A DNA stretch of 64,000 nucleotides from Nocardia brasiliensis. GTDB taxonomy: Bacteria > Actinomycetota > Actinomycetes > Mycobacteriales > Mycobacteriaceae. The stretch lies in contig NZ_CP046171.1 in NCBI RefSeq assembly GCF_011801125.1, positions 5,084,001-5,148,000 of the forward strand. Direction: 5' to 3'. The first letter of the stretch is position 1. Each line of letters opens with the position of its first letter. Of the stretch, positions 10,217-21,016 are shown one piece after another. A model generated the notes under the pieces. The model saw only the letters and a program-made list of their open reading frames with translations, did no database searches and was not told the DNA's origin. The position numbers and the translations under genes are program-made.

Positions 10217-11253
10217 GAGACGCGCTCCTTTCCACCCAACCCGGAACGCACATCCTGACCCATGTGCCGTCCCTCGACTCGAAGCCCTGCCATTTGCGAC
10301 CGAGGTTGCCGGATCAGTTGATCCAGTGCGGCGGCAAGCTTTCCGGGGTGATGCCGGTCTGTTCCCGCTTCGGCGACATCGGAGAAGGTTACTCGCGCAC
10401 GCAACTGTTCGGCAGCTCTGGCCACATGTTCTCTTTCGCGACCTTCGGGAACCGATCCTGAATCGACCACCACCTCATCGACCGCGAATTCCGGTGCGTG
10501 CTGGGACAATACATGCAGGTGCCGTTCGGCGGAGAAACCCGCCGTTTCGCCGGGCTCGGCGGCGAGGTTCAGCACGAGAACTTTTCTGGCTCGGGTGTAC
10601 ACGAGCGCCTCTCGTAGTTCGGGGACGAGCACATGGGGGATGACACTGGTGAACCATGATCCCGGCCCGAGCACGACGACGTCGGCGTGTTCGATGGCCG
10701 AGGTAGCTTCCGGACTGGCCGGCGGATCGGACGGAATCAACCGGACGCGGCGCACCTTGCCCGGGGTGGTCGCGATCGCGACCTGGCCGCGGATGCAGCG
10801 GCTGACCCGCGGATCCGCTTCCAGCCCAGCGACATCGGCTTCGATGTCGAGGGCGATCGGTGACATCGGCAGCACCCGGCCGGTGATCCGCAGCAGCTTG
10901 GCGACCTCGTCGAGCGCCGCGACCGGATCGCCGAGCACCTCGGTGAGACCGGCCAGGATGAGGTTGCCGACCGAATGACCGGCGAGCGCGCCGGTGCCGC
11001 CGAACCGATGCTGCACGGTGCCGGTCCAGACATCGTCGGCGTCGGCGGCCAACGCGGCCAACGCCATCCGCAGATCACCCGGCGGCAGCACGCCTAGTTC
11101 GCTGCGTAGGCGGCCCGAGGAGCCGCCGTCGTCCGCGACCGTCACGACGGCGCAGATCTTTCTGGTCAGCCGACGGACCGCGGTCAATGTCGCGTACAGG
11201 CCATGCCCGCCGCCCAGCGCGACGATGCTGGGGTCGGCTTCCCAGCCGCTCAT
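10207..11253 (-). CDS. yvcK: YvcK/CofD-like gluconeogenesis factor
   Basis: A 348-residue member of the CofD-like/YvcK family. It starts [20 protein letters not shown] with the nucleotide-sugar-binding glycine loop and has [32 protein letters not shown] and [17 protein letters not shown]. In Bacillus YvcK binds UDP-GlcNAc and links carbon flux to cell-wall synthesis; the same is inferred here. The ATG at 11253 overlaps the rapZ stop by four bases, and its own stop overlaps the whiA start. A longer frame upstream is only the antiphase of rapZ. Confidence 0.95.
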   Translation of the reverse strand: MSGWEADPSIVALGGGHGLYATLTAVRRLTRKICAVVTVADDGGSSGRLRSELGVLPPGDLRMALAALAADADDVWTGTVQHRFGGTGALAGHSVGNLILAGLTEVLGDPVAALDEVAKLLRITGRVLPMSPIALDIEADVAGLEADPRVSRCIRGQVAIATTPGKVRRVRLIPSDPPASPEATSAIEHADVVVLGPGSWFTSVIPHVLVPELREALVYTRARKVLVLNLAAEPGETAGFSAERHLHVLSQHAPEFAVDEVVVDSGSVPEGREREHVARAAEQLRARVTFSDVAEAGTDRHHPGKLAAALDQLIRQPRSQMAGLRVEGRHMGQDVRSGLGGKERVSWR

Positions 11254-12230
11254 TCGCGCCCCAGATCCCGATGCACGACCCGCACCACGTCGGACGCTCC
11301 CTCGGAGACGTCCGTGACCGCGCTCATCAGTTCGCCAAGGGCCTCGGCTATCGCCACGCTGCGGTGTTTGCCTCCGGTGCAGCCCACTGCCACCGTCATG
11401 TATCGCTTCCCCTCTTGGCGGTAACCGTTCATCGTCAGATCGACCAGGTGGTGGCAGGTACTCAGATAGTCCGCCGCGCCGGGACGCGACAGCACGTACT
11501 CGCTCACCACTGGCTCCTGACCAGTGTGTTCCCGCAATTCCGGAATCCAATGTGGATTAGGTAGAAAACGCACATCCAACACCATGTCGGCGTCCAGTGG
11601 AACCCCGTGCTTGAAGCCGAAAGATTGCACGGTGAGCTGCAATGCACTCGGCGCACCGCCGCCGTAGGCCTCCTCCAGCTTGCGATGCAGCTGGTGGATG
11701 GACAGCTCGGTGGTATCGATGACCAGGTCGGCGGCGGTTTTCACGGCAGAGAGCCGAATGCGTTCTGCGGCGATGCCCGCCGAGAGGGTGCCGTCTTTGC
11801 TTTCGCTTTGCAGCGGGTGCCGACGGCGCGCGAACCCGTAACGCCGGATCAGCACGTCATCGGATGCCTCGAGGAACAGCACCCTGGTCTCGATGCCGAG
11901 CGTGCGCAGCTGTTCGGTGACCACCGAGAGGTCACCGGTGAAGAACCGGCTGCGCACGTCCATCACCAGCGCGAGGCGCCGGATCGGCGGCTCGGTGGCC
12001 GCACCGAGTTCGATCATCCGGCCGATCAGTTCCGGCGGCAGATTATCGGTGACGTACCAGCCGAGATCCTCGAGCACGCGGGCCGCCGTCCCGCGGCCCG
12101 CACCCGATAGTCCGGTCACGATCACGACCTCGACCTGCGGGTTCGCCGCGGTGACAGCGCTCGCGAAACCATCGCGCCCCGCGGCCTGTCGCGGATTGCC
12201 CGCTGAGTTGTTCGATTCGACGCGTGTCAT
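11250..12230 (-). CDS. rapZ: RapZ-family nucleotide-binding protein
   Basis: A 326-residue RapZ/YvcJ-family P-loop protein. Visible are the Walker A motif VTGLSGAGRGTAARVLEDLG (with Arg in place of the usual Lys region), DVRSRFF, LFLEASDDVLIRRY, and the C-terminal VAVGCTGGKHRSVAIAE that contacts RNA or metabolites in the family. In enterics RapZ controls glmS mRNA decay through GlcNAc-6-phosphate. Here it heads the rapZ-yvcK-whiA unit, suggesting control of amino-sugar supply for the envelope. Confidence 0.95.
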   Translation of the reverse strand: MTRVESNNSAGNPRQAAGRDGFASAVTAANPQVEVVIVTGLSGAGRGTAARVLEDLGWYVTDNLPPELIGRMIELGAATEPPIRRLALVMDVRSRFFTGDLSVVTEQLRTLGIETRVLFLEASDDVLIRRYGFARRRHPLQSESKDGTLSAGIAAERIRLSAVKTAADLVIDTTELSIHQLHRKLEEAYGGGAPSALQLTVQSFGFKHGVPLDADMVLDVRFLPNPHWIPELREHTGQEPVVSEYVLSRPGAADYLSTCHHLVDLTMNGYRQEGKRYMTVAVGCTGGKHRSVAIAEALGELMSAVTDVSEGASDVVRVVHRDLGRE

Positions 12231-12405
12231 GTCCTACCGGATCCGTCTCTTGGTTACCTCTCGAATCATCCCGCACCGGTTCCGGTATCGGGCGCAGACA
12301 TGCGCGGTCACCCGCCGTGGTGCCCGAGGTCGGTGATCGCACATGTGCTGGAACGGTAACGAGGATATAGGTGCATCGGTGAAAAGCTGGTGATTCCGAA
12401 CTTCC

Positions 12406-14406
12406 TCACCCCTCCTGTAATGCGGCGAGCACCGCTTTGGCGGTCGCCAAACCGATCCCGGGGACCTCGGTGATCTCCTCCACGGTGGCCTGCTTGAGCT
12501 TGGCGACCGAACCGAAGTGGGTGACCAGCGCGGTGCGCCGCGCCGCGCCGAGGCCGGGCACCGAGTCCAGCGCGGACGCGGTCATCCGGCGCGAGCGCTT
12601 GCTGCGATGGAAGGTGATCGCGAACCGGTGCGCCTCGTCGCGGACCCGTTGCAGCAGGAACAGCGCCTCGCTGTTGCGCGGCATGATCACCGGGTCGCTC
12701 TCCCCCGGCACCCACACCTCTTCCAGCCGTTTGGCCAGACCGATCACCGCGACATCGGTGATGCCCAGCTCGTCGAGCACCTCGGCGGCGGCGGCCACCT
12801 GCGGCGCGCCACCGTCGACGACGTACAGGTTCGGCGGGTAGGCGAACTTGCGCGGGCGTCCGGTCTGCGGGTCGATGCCCGGCCTGCCCTCGAGTTCCAG
12901 GTCCTCGCCTTCGGCGGCCAGGTCCTCGCTCGCGCGCAGTTCGCGTTCCTTCTGCAGCTTGTAGAAGCGCCTGCGGGTGACCTCGCGGATGCTGCCAACG
13001 TCGTCGGAACGGCCCTCGCCAGCGGCCTCCTTGATCGCGTAGTGCCGATACTCGGATTTGCGGGCGAGTCCGTCCTCGAACACCACCAGCGAGGCCACCA
13101 CGTCGGTGCCCTGCACGTGGCTGATGTCGACGCACTCGATTCGCAGCGGGGCGCTGTCGAGCTCCAGCGCGTCCTGAATGGCTTGCAGCGCAGCCGATCT
13201 CGAGGTGAGATCGCCCGCGCGCTTGAGCTTGTGCTGCTGCAGTGCCTCGAGCGCGTTGCGCTGCACCGTCTCGGCGAGCGCCTTCTTGTCGCCGCGCTGC
13301 GGCACCCGCAGCCGCACCGCCGAACCGCGCAGGTTGCACAGCCACTCCTGGATCTGCTCGGCGTCGCCGGGCAGTTCGGGGACCAGCACCTCGCGCGGCA
13401 CCACGGTCGCGGGCTGCTCGCCCGCGCCCAGTTCGGCGACCGCCACCTGCTCACCGTAGAACTGGGTGAGGAACTGCTCGACCAGCACCGCCATCTCGCT
13501 GCCGGTCTCCGGTGCGTCGATCGCGTCGCCGGATTTGTCGACCACCCAGCCCCGCTGGCCGCGCACCCGGCCGTCGCGCACGTGGAAGATCTGTACCGCC
13601 GCCTCGAGTTCGTCGGTGGCGAAGGCGATCACGTCGGCGTCGGTGCCGGTGCCGAGCACCACCGCCTGCTTCTCCAGCGCGCGCCGCAGCGCCTGCACGT
13701 CGTCACGCAGCCGCGCGGCGTTCTCGAAATCGAGGTCCTCGGCCGCCTCCTGCATGCGTCGTTCCAGTTGCCGAACCATCCGGTCGGTACGCCCGGCCAG
13801 GAAGTCGCAGAAGTCCTCGACGATCCGGCGATGCTCCTCGGCGCTGACCCGGCCGATGCAGGGCGCCGAGCACTTGTCGATGTAGCCGAGCAGGCAGGGG
13901 CGGCCGATCTGGCTGTGCCGTTTGAACACCCCGTTGGAGCAGGTACGCGCGGGAAAGACGCGAAGCAGCAGGTCGAGGGTTTCCCGGATCGCCCAGGCGT
14001 GCGCGTACGGACCGAAATACCGCACGCCCTTCTTGCGCGCGCCGCGATAGACGAACAGCCGAGGAAACTCCTCGTTCAGCGTGACCGCCAGCACCGGATA
14101 GGACTTGTCGTCCCGGTACCGCACGTTGAACCGCGGATCGAACTCCTTGATCCAGTTGTATTCCAGCTGCAGCGCCTCCACCTCGGTGGAGACGACCGTC
14201 CATTCGACGCTCGCCGCAGTGGTGACCATCTGCTTCGTGCGCGGATGCAGCGAGGCCACGTCGGCGAAGTACGAGTTCAACCTGCTGCGCAGGCTCTTGG
14301 CCTTGCCGACGTAGATGACCTGTCGATGCGCGTCCCGGAACTTGTACACCCCTGGTTCGACGGGAATCGTGCCCGGCTTGGGCCGGTACGTCGCTGGATC
14401 TGCCAC
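12406..14406 (-). CDS. uvrC: Excinuclease ABC subunit C
   Basis: Dual-incision nuclease of nucleotide excision repair. The 666-residue protein has the N-terminal GIY-YIG domain ([20 protein letters not shown]), a Cys-rich region ([20 protein letters not shown]), a UvrB-binding UVR motif near residue 210, and an RNase H-like endonuclease domain ([20 protein letters not shown]). Two C-terminal helix-hairpin-helix motifs follow ([27 protein letters not shown]). The GTG at 14406 has TAGGCT six bases upstream, so it may be leaderless. Confidence 0.98.
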   Translation of the reverse strand: MADPATYRPKPGTIPVEPGVYKFRDAHRQVIYVGKAKSLRSRLNSYFADVASLHPRTKQMVTTAASVEWTVVSTEVEALQLEYNWIKEFDPRFNVRYRDDKSYPVLAVTLNEEFPRLFVYRGARKKGVRYFGPYAHAWAIRETLDLLLRVFPARTCSNGVFKRHSQIGRPCLLGYIDKCSAPCIGRVSAEEHRRIVEDFCDFLAGRTDRMVRQLERRMQEAAEDLDFENAARLRDDVQALRRALEKQAVVLGTGTDADVIAFATDELEAAVQIFHVRDGRVRGQRGWVVDKSGDAIDAPETGSEMAVLVEQFLTQFYGEQVAVAELGAGEQPATVVPREVLVPELPGDAEQIQEWLCNLRGSAVRLRVPQRGDKKALAETVQRNALEALQQHKLKRAGDLTSRSAALQAIQDALELDSAPLRIECVDISHVQGTDVVASLVVFEDGLARKSEYRHYAIKEAAGEGRSDDVGSIREVTRRRFYKLQKERELRASEDLAAEGEDLELEGRPGIDPQTGRPRKFAYPPNLYVVDGGAPQVAAAAEVLDELGITDVAVIGLAKRLEEVWVPGESDPVIMPRNSEALFLLQRVRDEAHRFAITFHRSKRSRRMTASALDSVPGLGAARRTALVTHFGSVAKLKQATVEEITEVPGIGLATAKAVLAALQEG

Positions 14407-14561
14407 GGGTCAAGCCTAGAGGTCGCCTACGACAGATTTACCGGGGTGCTCGACCGCGTGGCGGCGTCCTTCGCCGGATCGCCTCGGTTGGCGTATTTCA
14501 GTCGAAATGCCTTGCGCCACAGCACGTATCACAGCCAGGACGGAAGACGCGACCGAATGAC

Positions 14562-15254
14562 TCACGCCTGGCGGGCGATCCCGTGCCGCGCGAGGGCGTC
14601 GAGCAGACCGGAGGTCCGTTCGCTGGTCGGGTCCGGCTCGACCAGGGCGAAACGACAGCCGATCGCGGTGGCGCCGCCGTCGGCTTCGGCGCTGTCCCCG
14701 ACCATCAGCGCCGCCGGATCGACGCCGAGCTTGTCCAGGGTGGCGGCGAAGATGCGCGGCTGCGGTTTGATCGCGCCGATCTCGAAGGAGAGGGCGAAGG
14801 CGTCGATGTAGCGGTCCCAGCCGCGGCTGCGGAAGGCCGGGCGCACGTCGAAGGCGATGTTGCTCACCACCGCTACCTGGATGCCTTGGGCGGCAAGGGA
14901 AGTCAGCACCGCCTCGACGTCGGGATACGGTGTCCACTCCAGCGGGTCGATCATGCGGTCGTAGAGTTTGGCGGCCTGCTCGTCGCTCGACACACCCGAT
15001 TTGCGCAGGACCTCCAGGTAGGCCCGGCGGTGCAGGTCCGGATCGAGGTCGCGGTTCTCCCAGGCGTACTGGCCCTCGGCGTCGAACTGGACGATCTGGT
15101 GCACCGGCGCGGTCATCCGGCGCAGGATCTCGGTCTTCTCGTGGATGTCGAAGGCCCTGCCGTCGGCGGCGACCAGGTCGTCAGCCCATGATCGCTTCTC
15201 CTCCAGTCGAAACAAGGTCCCGGAATAGTCGAACAGCACCGCCTCGAGAGTCAC
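14562..15254 (-). CDS. HAD-superfamily hydrolase-like protein
   Basis: A 230-residue HAD-fold protein with a helical cap. Motif I is VLFDYSGTLF: the nucleophile Asp is present, but the second Asp of the usual DxD is Ser. Motif II is VVSNIAF, motif III the Lys of IGAIKPQPRIF, and motif IV VGDSAEADG. The missing general acid means a phosphatase assignment is unsafe; some HAD enzymes with altered second positions use other chemistry. GTG start at 15254 with TAGGCT at 15266-15261, suggesting a leaderless mRNA. It is divergent from the gamma-glutamyltransferase gene. Confidence 0.85.
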   Translation of the reverse strand: MTLEAVLFDYSGTLFRLEEKRSWADDLVAADGRAFDIHEKTEILRRMTAPVHQIVQFDAEGQYAWENRDLDPDLHRRAYLEVLRKSGVSSDEQAAKLYDRMIDPLEWTPYPDVEAVLTSLAAQGIQVAVVSNIAFDVRPAFRSRGWDRYIDAFALSFEIGAIKPQPRIFAATLDKLGVDPAALMVGDSAEADGGATAIGCRFALVEPDPTSERTSGLLDALARHGIARQA

Positions 15255-15393
15255 GAAAACAGCCTACCGACGGGTTGGTGCGGGCCGGGGTCCACGCGGA
15301 GCACGGCAGCCGGGCCGGGCGTCGTGAATGTCCGTTGCGTCCGGGTGATCAAATACTCCCGGGGTGTCGGTATGGACGGTTAGAGTCCCCTGC

Positions 15394-17355
15394 ATGAGTC
15401 GCACGCGAGGAACCTGGACCAGCGTGGTGGCGGCAATGTTGCTCGTCACCGGGATGGCCACCGCCTGTTCGTCCGATGAGGACAAGGCCGCCGACGTCTG
15501 CGCCACGGCGCCGAACGGCACGCTGGTCGCGGCGTCGCCGACCGGACCGGCGGCCAACAAGGACCTCAGCACCAACCCGGAGCTCTCCACCGGCTACCGG
15601 TCCGGCATGGTGGCGGCCCACACCAAGACCTTCGCCGTGTCGACCGCGAACACGCTGGCCAGCAAGGCGGCGTGCGAGGTGCTGCGCGACGGCGGCACCG
15701 CGGCGGACGCGCTCGTCACCGCGCAGACGATGCTCGGCCTGGTCGAACCCCAGTCCTCGGGCATCGGCGGCGGCGCCTTCCTGATGTACTACGACGCGGC
15801 GAGCAAGTCCGTCGAGGCCTACGACGGACGCGAGGTCGCCCCCGCCGCCGCCACCGAGAACTACCTGCGCTGGGTCAGCGACACCGACCGCACCGAACCG
15901 AAGCCGAACACCCGCGCCAGCGGCCGGTCCATCGGCGTACCCGGTGTGCTCCGGATGCTCGAGCTCGCGCACAAGGAGCACGGCAAGACCGGGTGGCGCG
16001 AATTGTTCGACCCGGCAATCGAACTCGCCGATCGCGGCTTCTCGATCAGCCCCCGGCTCGCCGCGCAGATCGCCGAACAGGCCAAGAACCTGGTCATGGA
16101 CGAGGCCGCCAAGGCCTACTTCCTCAACCCCGACGGCACCCCCAAGCCCGCCGAGACGCTGCTCACCAACCCGGCGATGGCGAAAACGCTGGGCGCCATC
16201 GCCACCGACGGCGCGCAGGCCTTCTACACCGGAGCCATCGCGCAGGACATCGTCGCCGCGGCCGCCTCGACCAGCGGCGACCGCACCCCCAGCCTGATCA
16301 CCGCCGCCGATCTGGCCGGCTACCAGGCGAAGAAGCGCACGGCCCTGTGCACCGACTACCGCGAGCACCAGATCTGCGGCATGCCGAACCCGTCCTCGGG
16401 CGGCAGCACCGTCGCCGCCACGCTCGGCATCCTGGAGAACTTCGACCTCGCCGCCCTGGGCCCGGACAACCTCGGCGCGGGCTCGGACACCGCGCGCAAC
16501 GGCGGCAAGCCGAAAGCCGAGGCGGTGCACCTCATCGCCGAAGCCGAGCGGCTCGCCTACGCCGACCGCAACAAGTACGTCGCCGACACCGATTTCGTGC
16601 CGCTGCCGGGCAATTCGCTGCAGACCCTGCTCAACAAGGACTATCTGAAGCAGCGCTCCGCCCTGATCGACCGCAACCGCAGCATGGGCACCGCACAGCC
16701 CGGTGATTTCGGGCCCGTCCCGGTCGGTGTCGGCCCGCAGCCGCCCGAGCACGGCACCAGCCACATCTCCGTGGTCGACCAGTACGGCAACGCGGCCGCC
16801 ATGACCACCACTGTGGAGTCGGAGTTCGGTTCCTTCCATCTCGTCGACGGATTCGTGCTGAACAACCAGCTCACCGATTTCTCGGCGGACCCGGTCGGCA
16901 CCGACGGCGCGCCCGTCGCCAACCGGATCCAGCCCAACAAGCGGCCGCGCAGCTCGATGAGCCCTACGCTGGTCTTCGACAAGGCGCCCGACGGCACCCG
17001 CGGCAACCTCTCCCATGTCGCGGGTTCCCCCGGCGGCTCGGTGATCATCCAGTTCGTCGTGAAAACCCTGATCGGCATGCTGGATTGGGGCCTCGACCCG
17101 CAGCAGGCCGTCTCCGCCCTGTCCTTCGGCGCGGGCAACTCCCCCACCACCGGACTCGGCGGCGAGCATCCGAGCCTCAACGCCGCCGACAACGGTGACC
17201 ACGACGCGCTGGTGCTACGCCTGCGCGAACTGGGCCACCAGGTGTCGGTCGCGCCTCAGACCAGCGGACTCAGCGTGCTGACCCGTGACGACAACGGCTG
17301 GACCGGCGGCGCCGACCCCCGCCGCGAAGGAGCGGTGCTCGGCGACAACCGCTAG
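15394..17355 (+). CDS. ggt: Gamma-glutamyltransferase (lipoprotein)
   Basis: A 653-residue secreted gamma-glutamyltranspeptidase, which cleaves glutathione and other gamma-glutamyl compounds. The signal peptide ends LLVTGMATACSS, so the Cys is probably lipidated. The proenzyme autocleaves before Thr455 in PPEHGTSHISVVDQYGN, giving large and small subunits. Other hallmarks are SSGIGGGAFLMYYD, NPSSGGSTVAATLG and AGSPGGSVIIQFVVKTLIGM. The ATG at 15394 has TAGAGT seven bases upstream (leaderless); a frame extension of ten codons upstream is therefore discarded. It stands alone. Confidence 0.95.
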   Translation: MSRTRGTWTSVVAAMLLVTGMATACSSDEDKAADVCATAPNGTLVAASPTGPAANKDLSTNPELSTGYRSGMVAAHTKTFAVSTANTLASKAACEVLRDGGTAADALVTAQTMLGLVEPQSSGIGGGAFLMYYDAASKSVEAYDGREVAPAAATENYLRWVSDTDRTEPKPNTRASGRSIGVPGVLRMLELAHKEHGKTGWRELFDPAIELADRGFSISPRLAAQIAEQAKNLVMDEAAKAYFLNPDGTPKPAETLLTNPAMAKTLGAIATDGAQAFYTGAIAQDIVAAAASTSGDRTPSLITAADLAGYQAKKRTALCTDYREHQICGMPNPSSGGSTVAATLGILENFDLAALGPDNLGAGSDTARNGGKPKAEAVHLIAEAERLAYADRNKYVADTDFVPLPGNSLQTLLNKDYLKQRSALIDRNRSMGTAQPGDFGPVPVGVGPQPPEHGTSHISVVDQYGNAAAMTTTVESEFGSFHLVDGFVLNNQLTDFSADPVGTDGAPVANRIQPNKRPRSSMSPTLVFDKAPDGTRGNLSHVAGSPGGSVIIQFVVKTLIGMLDWGLDPQQAVSALSFGAGNSPTTGLGGEHPSLNAADNGDHDALVLRLRELGHQVSVAPQTSGLSVLTRDDNGWTGGADPRREGAVLGDNR

Positions 17356-17536
17356 CGCGGTCGGCACTCGATTCAGAGCCCGCCTTTCGTGTCCCGCGCG
17401 CGTGTCCTTCGACAGACAAGCACGCGGGGCAACGGGAACTGCGCGGCCTGGCTACGCCGTGGTTCAGGTGATTGATCAGGAGTGCCACAGCGCCGTTCTG
17501 GGTTTACCAGGCCACTCGCGGGCAGGAGTGCGGACT

Positions 17537-18076
17537 TCAGCGGGTCAGGCGCATGGGATAGAGGACGGGGCCGTCCTCCAGCGGGAGTTCGGGTTCGGGG
17601 GTGAAGCCGAAGCTTTCGTAGAACGGCATGGTGGTTTTGGCGTCCACGATGACGAAGCAGGGGTCGGTCGAGGTGGCCAGGCGCTGTTCCAGCAGCGAGG
17701 AGGCGAACCCGCGGCGGCGGGCGTCCGGACGGGTGCCGACGGCGGCGAGATAGAGGTGCGGGGTCGCGGGACGCGCGGCTTCCATCCGTTGTGAGGCCGC
17801 GAGCGCGCGCGGCAGACTGCTCCGCAACGCCCGAACCAGGGTGAATGGCTTGGCGATCGGCGAGATCACCCCGACGGGCTCCCACAGCGCGACGCTCACG
17901 ATGTTGCGTTGCTCGTCCAGCGCGAGATCGACCATGCCCGTCTCGGCCCGTGCCGCGATCCGCGCCGCCCAGAACAGCGGCAACACCCGACGCCGCCGCC
18001 GCGCGTTCGGCCAGAAGTACGTCATCAGCGGATCCTCGGCATACGCCGCCGCCAGCACCACCGCACCCAACTCCAT
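17537..18076 (-). CDS. GNAT-family N-acetyltransferase
   Basis: A 179-residue GNAT fold: YFWPNARRRRRVLPLFWAA near the start, then HLYLAAVGTRPDARRRGFAS carrying the acetyl-CoA loop (R-R-x-G-x-A) and the C-terminal FYESFGFTPEPELPLEDGP. This resembles the MFS-clustered puromycin N-acetyltransferase-like branch of actinobacteria. Substrate unknown. The ATG at 18076 has TAGCCT six bases upstream, another leaderless arrangement. It converges with ggt. Confidence 0.87.
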   Translation of the reverse strand: MELGAVVLAAAYAEDPLMTYFWPNARRRRRVLPLFWAARIAARAETGMVDLALDEQRNIVSVALWEPVGVISPIAKPFTLVRALRSSLPRALAASQRMEAARPATPHLYLAAVGTRPDARRRGFASSLLEQRLATSTDPCFVIVDAKTTMPFYESFGFTPEPELPLEDGPVLYPMRLTR

Positions 18077-18259
18077 AGCGCGAGGCTATCGAACCCACTC
18101 ACCCCACCCCGTTCGCCGCGCGGACAACCCCCGCACGCGTACCATCGCTCCACAACAACCCCGACTACCCACCGGGATGAAAAGCCGCCGAGCTGAACCT
18201 CGCCCACACCACCACCGCAGCACCTTCATCCCAGACGAATCGGCAGCTGCCTCAGCCGC
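18077..18259. other. Intergenic DNA before the repeat array
   Basis: No supported gene. It is bounded by the promoter of the acetyltransferase gene (TAGCCT at 18088-18083) and the degenerate repeat array that starts near 18260. Together with that array it makes a 566-base gene-free stretch. Confidence 0.4.
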
Positions 18260-18642
18260 GCCATTCGGCAACGGCGGCGCGGATTCCCTGTCCGCGGTGC
18301 ACCGAACGCCGAGTTCGCGGAGCAGTTCCCGACAGCCACGTCGACGCCGAAGCCACCGGCCAGCTGCAACACCGAGATCACCGGAAGCTACGACAGAACG
18401 CATACTCGGCAACGGCGTACTTGGCACCCTCCAGTCCGCGGAGCTTGTTCCCGACAACTACGTCAATGTCGAAGCCACCGGCCAGCTGCAACACCGAGAT
18501 CACCGGAAGCTACGACAGAACGCCTACTCGGCAACGGTGTACTTGGGCCGAGTTCGCGGAACTGGTCCTCGGCGGCCGCGTCGACGTCGAAGCCATCAGC
18601 CCTGCTTCAACACCGGGTTCGCCGGAAGCTACGACAAAGCGC
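18260..18642. repeat. Degenerate tandem array of copied 3' gene end (unit about 120 bases)
   Basis: Three diverged units precede the stop of the PH-domain gene. A 52-base segment is identical at 18349-18400 and 18471-18522, and a degenerate third copy lies at 18589-18641. Each unit boundary (18400, 18522, 18641) repeats the sequence that in the real gene is the stop codon plus the last codons (Ala-Lys-Tyr-Thr-Ala-Ala-Glu region). The units therefore look like repeated copies of the end of the PH-domain gene with its downstream flank. No complete gene is formed. Confidence 0.85.
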
Positions 18643-19137
18643 CTACTCGGCGGCGGTGTATTTCGCGCCGAGTTCGCGGAGCTTGTCCATGGCTGCGGCG
18701 GCGTGGGCTTTGTCGTTGGAGCGGATGGCGAGCATGGGGACGTAGTCGTCGTTGATCAGTTCGAGGCGGGCCCAGGATTTGCGGTCCGGGAAGGCGACGC
18801 CGCGGACGGTGTGCCAGGGGAACTCGTTGTCGCCCAGGACATTCCGGACGGTGACGCCACGCGGGCCGACCCGCACGCGGGGGCGGGTGAGCATGAGGAC
18901 GGCGCAGGCGATGAGCAGGCCGATGCCGATCATGGCGATCTGGTCGGCCACTCGGAAGTTCACGCCGGTCGATCCGGAGCGCAGCCAGATGCCGCCGACC
19001 AGGAAGGCCGCAGCGATCAAGACGGCGACGATCCACGCGGTCCGCACCGCGCGCCGCGGCCGCACCTCGAAGTCCCACGCCGGGGCGTCGGACTGCGCCG
19101 CTTCGGCACTGCGCCGGAAAATGCGAACCACCGGCAT
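18643..19137 (-). CDS. PH-domain membrane protein
   Basis: A 164-residue protein with two adjacent membrane helices (TAWIVAVLIAAAFLVGGIWL and IAMIGIGLLIACAVLML) after a cytoplasmic N-terminus. A bacterial PH-like domain follows (VRVGPRGVTVRNVLGDNEFP, then AFPDRKSWARLELINDDYVP). In mycobacteria an equivalent membrane protein follows ribH, as here, so it belongs to the rib neighbourhood, but its role is unknown. The ATG at 19137 is preceded by GGGAG. Its 3' end has been copied several times downstream. Confidence 0.85.
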   Translation of the reverse strand: MPVVRIFRRSAEAAQSDAPAWDFEVRPRRAVRTAWIVAVLIAAAFLVGGIWLRSGSTGVNFRVADQIAMIGIGLLIACAVLMLTRPRVRVGPRGVTVRNVLGDNEFPWHTVRGVAFPDRKSWARLELINDDYVPMLAIRSNDKAHAAAAMDKLRELGAKYTAAE

Positions 19138-19197
19138 CGCTACACCAACTCCCGCACTAGAGCCGACCGCTGCTGACCGACACCCGGCCCGCGCGAC

Positions 19198-19269
19198 ACC
19201 GAGCGCACCGAGCGCACCGAGCGCACCGAGCGCACCGAGCGCACCGAGCGCACCGAGCGCACCGAGCGC
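19198..19269. repeat. Nine-base tandem repeat, eight copies
   Basis: ACCGAGCGC is repeated eight times without a break between the ribH stop (19271) and the PH-domain gene start (19137). It is non-coding and could vary in copy number by slippage, changing the distance between the two genes. Confidence 0.97.
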
Positions 19270-19270
19270 A

Positions 19271-19771
<501 letters not shown>

Positions 19772-21016
19772 TCAGCGGGCGGTTTCGCCCAGATCGATGT
19801 CGTCCAGCCCGATCAGATCGTGGCCCATGCGGTCTCGTTTGGTCCGCAGATAGTGCAGGTTCTCGGCGTTGGCGCGCAACGGCATCGGCACGCGCTCGGT
19901 GATCCGCAGGCCGTAACCGTCCAACCCGACTCGCTTGGCCGGGTTGTTGGTGAGTAGTCGCATGGAGCGAATCCCCAGGTCCACCAGGATCTGTGCACCG
20001 GTGCCGTAGTCGCGGGCGTCGGCGGGCAGCCCGAGTTCCAGATTCGCGTCGACGGTGTCGTGGCCGGAGTCCTGCAACTGGTAGGCCTGCAGCTTGTGCA
20101 TCAGGCCGATGCCGCGTCCCTCGTGTCCGCGCATGTACAGCACCACGCCGCGGCCTTCCTGGGCCACCATCTCCAGCGCGGCGTCCAGCTGCGGGCCGCA
20201 GTCGCAGCGCAGCGAGCCGAACACGTCACCGGTCAGGCATTCCGAGTGCACCCGGACCAGCACGTCGTCGCCGTCGGCGAGATCGCCGCGCACCAGCGCG
20301 ACATGCTCGACCTCGTCGTAGATGCTCTGGTAACCGACGGCCATGAACTCGCCGTGCGCGGTCGGGATGCGCGCCTCGGCGACCCGCACCACGTGCTTCT
20401 CGTGCTTGCGCCGCCAGGCGATCATGTCAGCGATGGAGATCAACGCGAGGTTGTGCTCGTCGGCGAAGACGCGCAGCTCCTCGGTGCGGGCCATGTGGCC
20501 CTCGTCTTTCTGGCTGACGATCTCGCAGATCACGCCCGCGGGCCGCAACCCGGCCATCCGGGCCAGATCGACCGCGGCCTCGGTATGACCCGGACGGCGC
20601 AGCACGCCACCGTCTTTCGCGCGCAGCGGCACCACGTGCCCCGGGCGGGTGAAGTCGTCGGCCTTGGTGTCGGCGGCGGCGAGCAGGCGCATGGTGTGCG
20701 CCCGGTCGGCACCCGAGATGCCCGTGGTGATGCCTTCCCTGGCATCGACCGCCACGGTGTAGGCGGTGCCGTGCTTGTCCTGGTTCATCGCGTACATCGG
20801 CGGCAGGCCGAGCCGATCGCAGTCGTCACCGGTCAACGGCACACAGATGTAACCGGAGGTGTAGCGAATCATGAAGGCCACCAGCTCCGGGGTGGCCTTC
20901 TCCGCCGCGAAGATGAGGTCGCCCTCGTTCTCACGGTCCTCGTCGTCGACGACGACGACCGCCTTACCGGCGGCGATGTCGGCGACTGCGCGCTCGATGG
21001 TGTCGAACCTGGTCAC
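19772..21016 (-). CDS. ribBA: Bifunctional DHBP synthase / GTP cyclohydrolase II
   Basis: A 414-residue fusion supplying both riboflavin precursors. Residues about 5-205 are 3,4-dihydroxy-2-butanone-4-phosphate synthase ([19 protein letters not shown] acidic loop, [28 protein letters not shown]). Residues about 210-400 are GTP cyclohydrolase II, with the zinc Cys triad in [20 protein letters not shown] and [12 protein letters not shown]. It follows ribE by about 140 bases and precedes ribH. Confidence 0.97.
   Translation of the reverse strand: MTRFDTIERAVADIAAGKAVVVVDDEDRENEGDLIFAAEKATPELVAFMIRYTSGYICVPLTGDDCDRLGLPPMYAMNQDKHGTAYTVAVDAREGITTGISGADRAHTMRLLAAADTKADDFTRPGHVVPLRAKDGGVLRRPGHTEAAVDLARMAGLRPAGVICEIVSQKDEGHMARTEELRVFADEHNLALISIADMIAWRRKHEKHVVRVAEARIPTAHGEFMAVGYQSIYDEVEHVALVRGDLADGDDVLVRVHSECLTGDVFGSLRCDCGPQLDAALEMVAQEGRGVVLYMRGHEGRGIGLMHKLQAYQLQDSGHDTVDANLELGLPADARDYGTGAQILVDLGIRSMRLLTNNPAKRVGLDGYGLRITERVPMPLRANAENLHYLRTKRDRMGHDLIGLDDIDLGETAR

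Noticed and set aside
12517..14811. A 764-codon plus-strand frame antisense to uvrC
   Set aside because: Its composition follows from GC-rich codons of uvrC on the other strand; it has no domain and no promoter. uvrC itself is unmistakable.
15349..17202. A 617-codon minus-strand frame antisense to ggt
   Set aside because: Low-complexity Gly/Ala/Arg product with no start site; ggt is complete on the other strand.
18260..18642. CRISPR array
   Set aside because: The repeats are about 120 bases, degenerate and contain the end of a neighbouring gene; there are no unique spacers and no cas genes.
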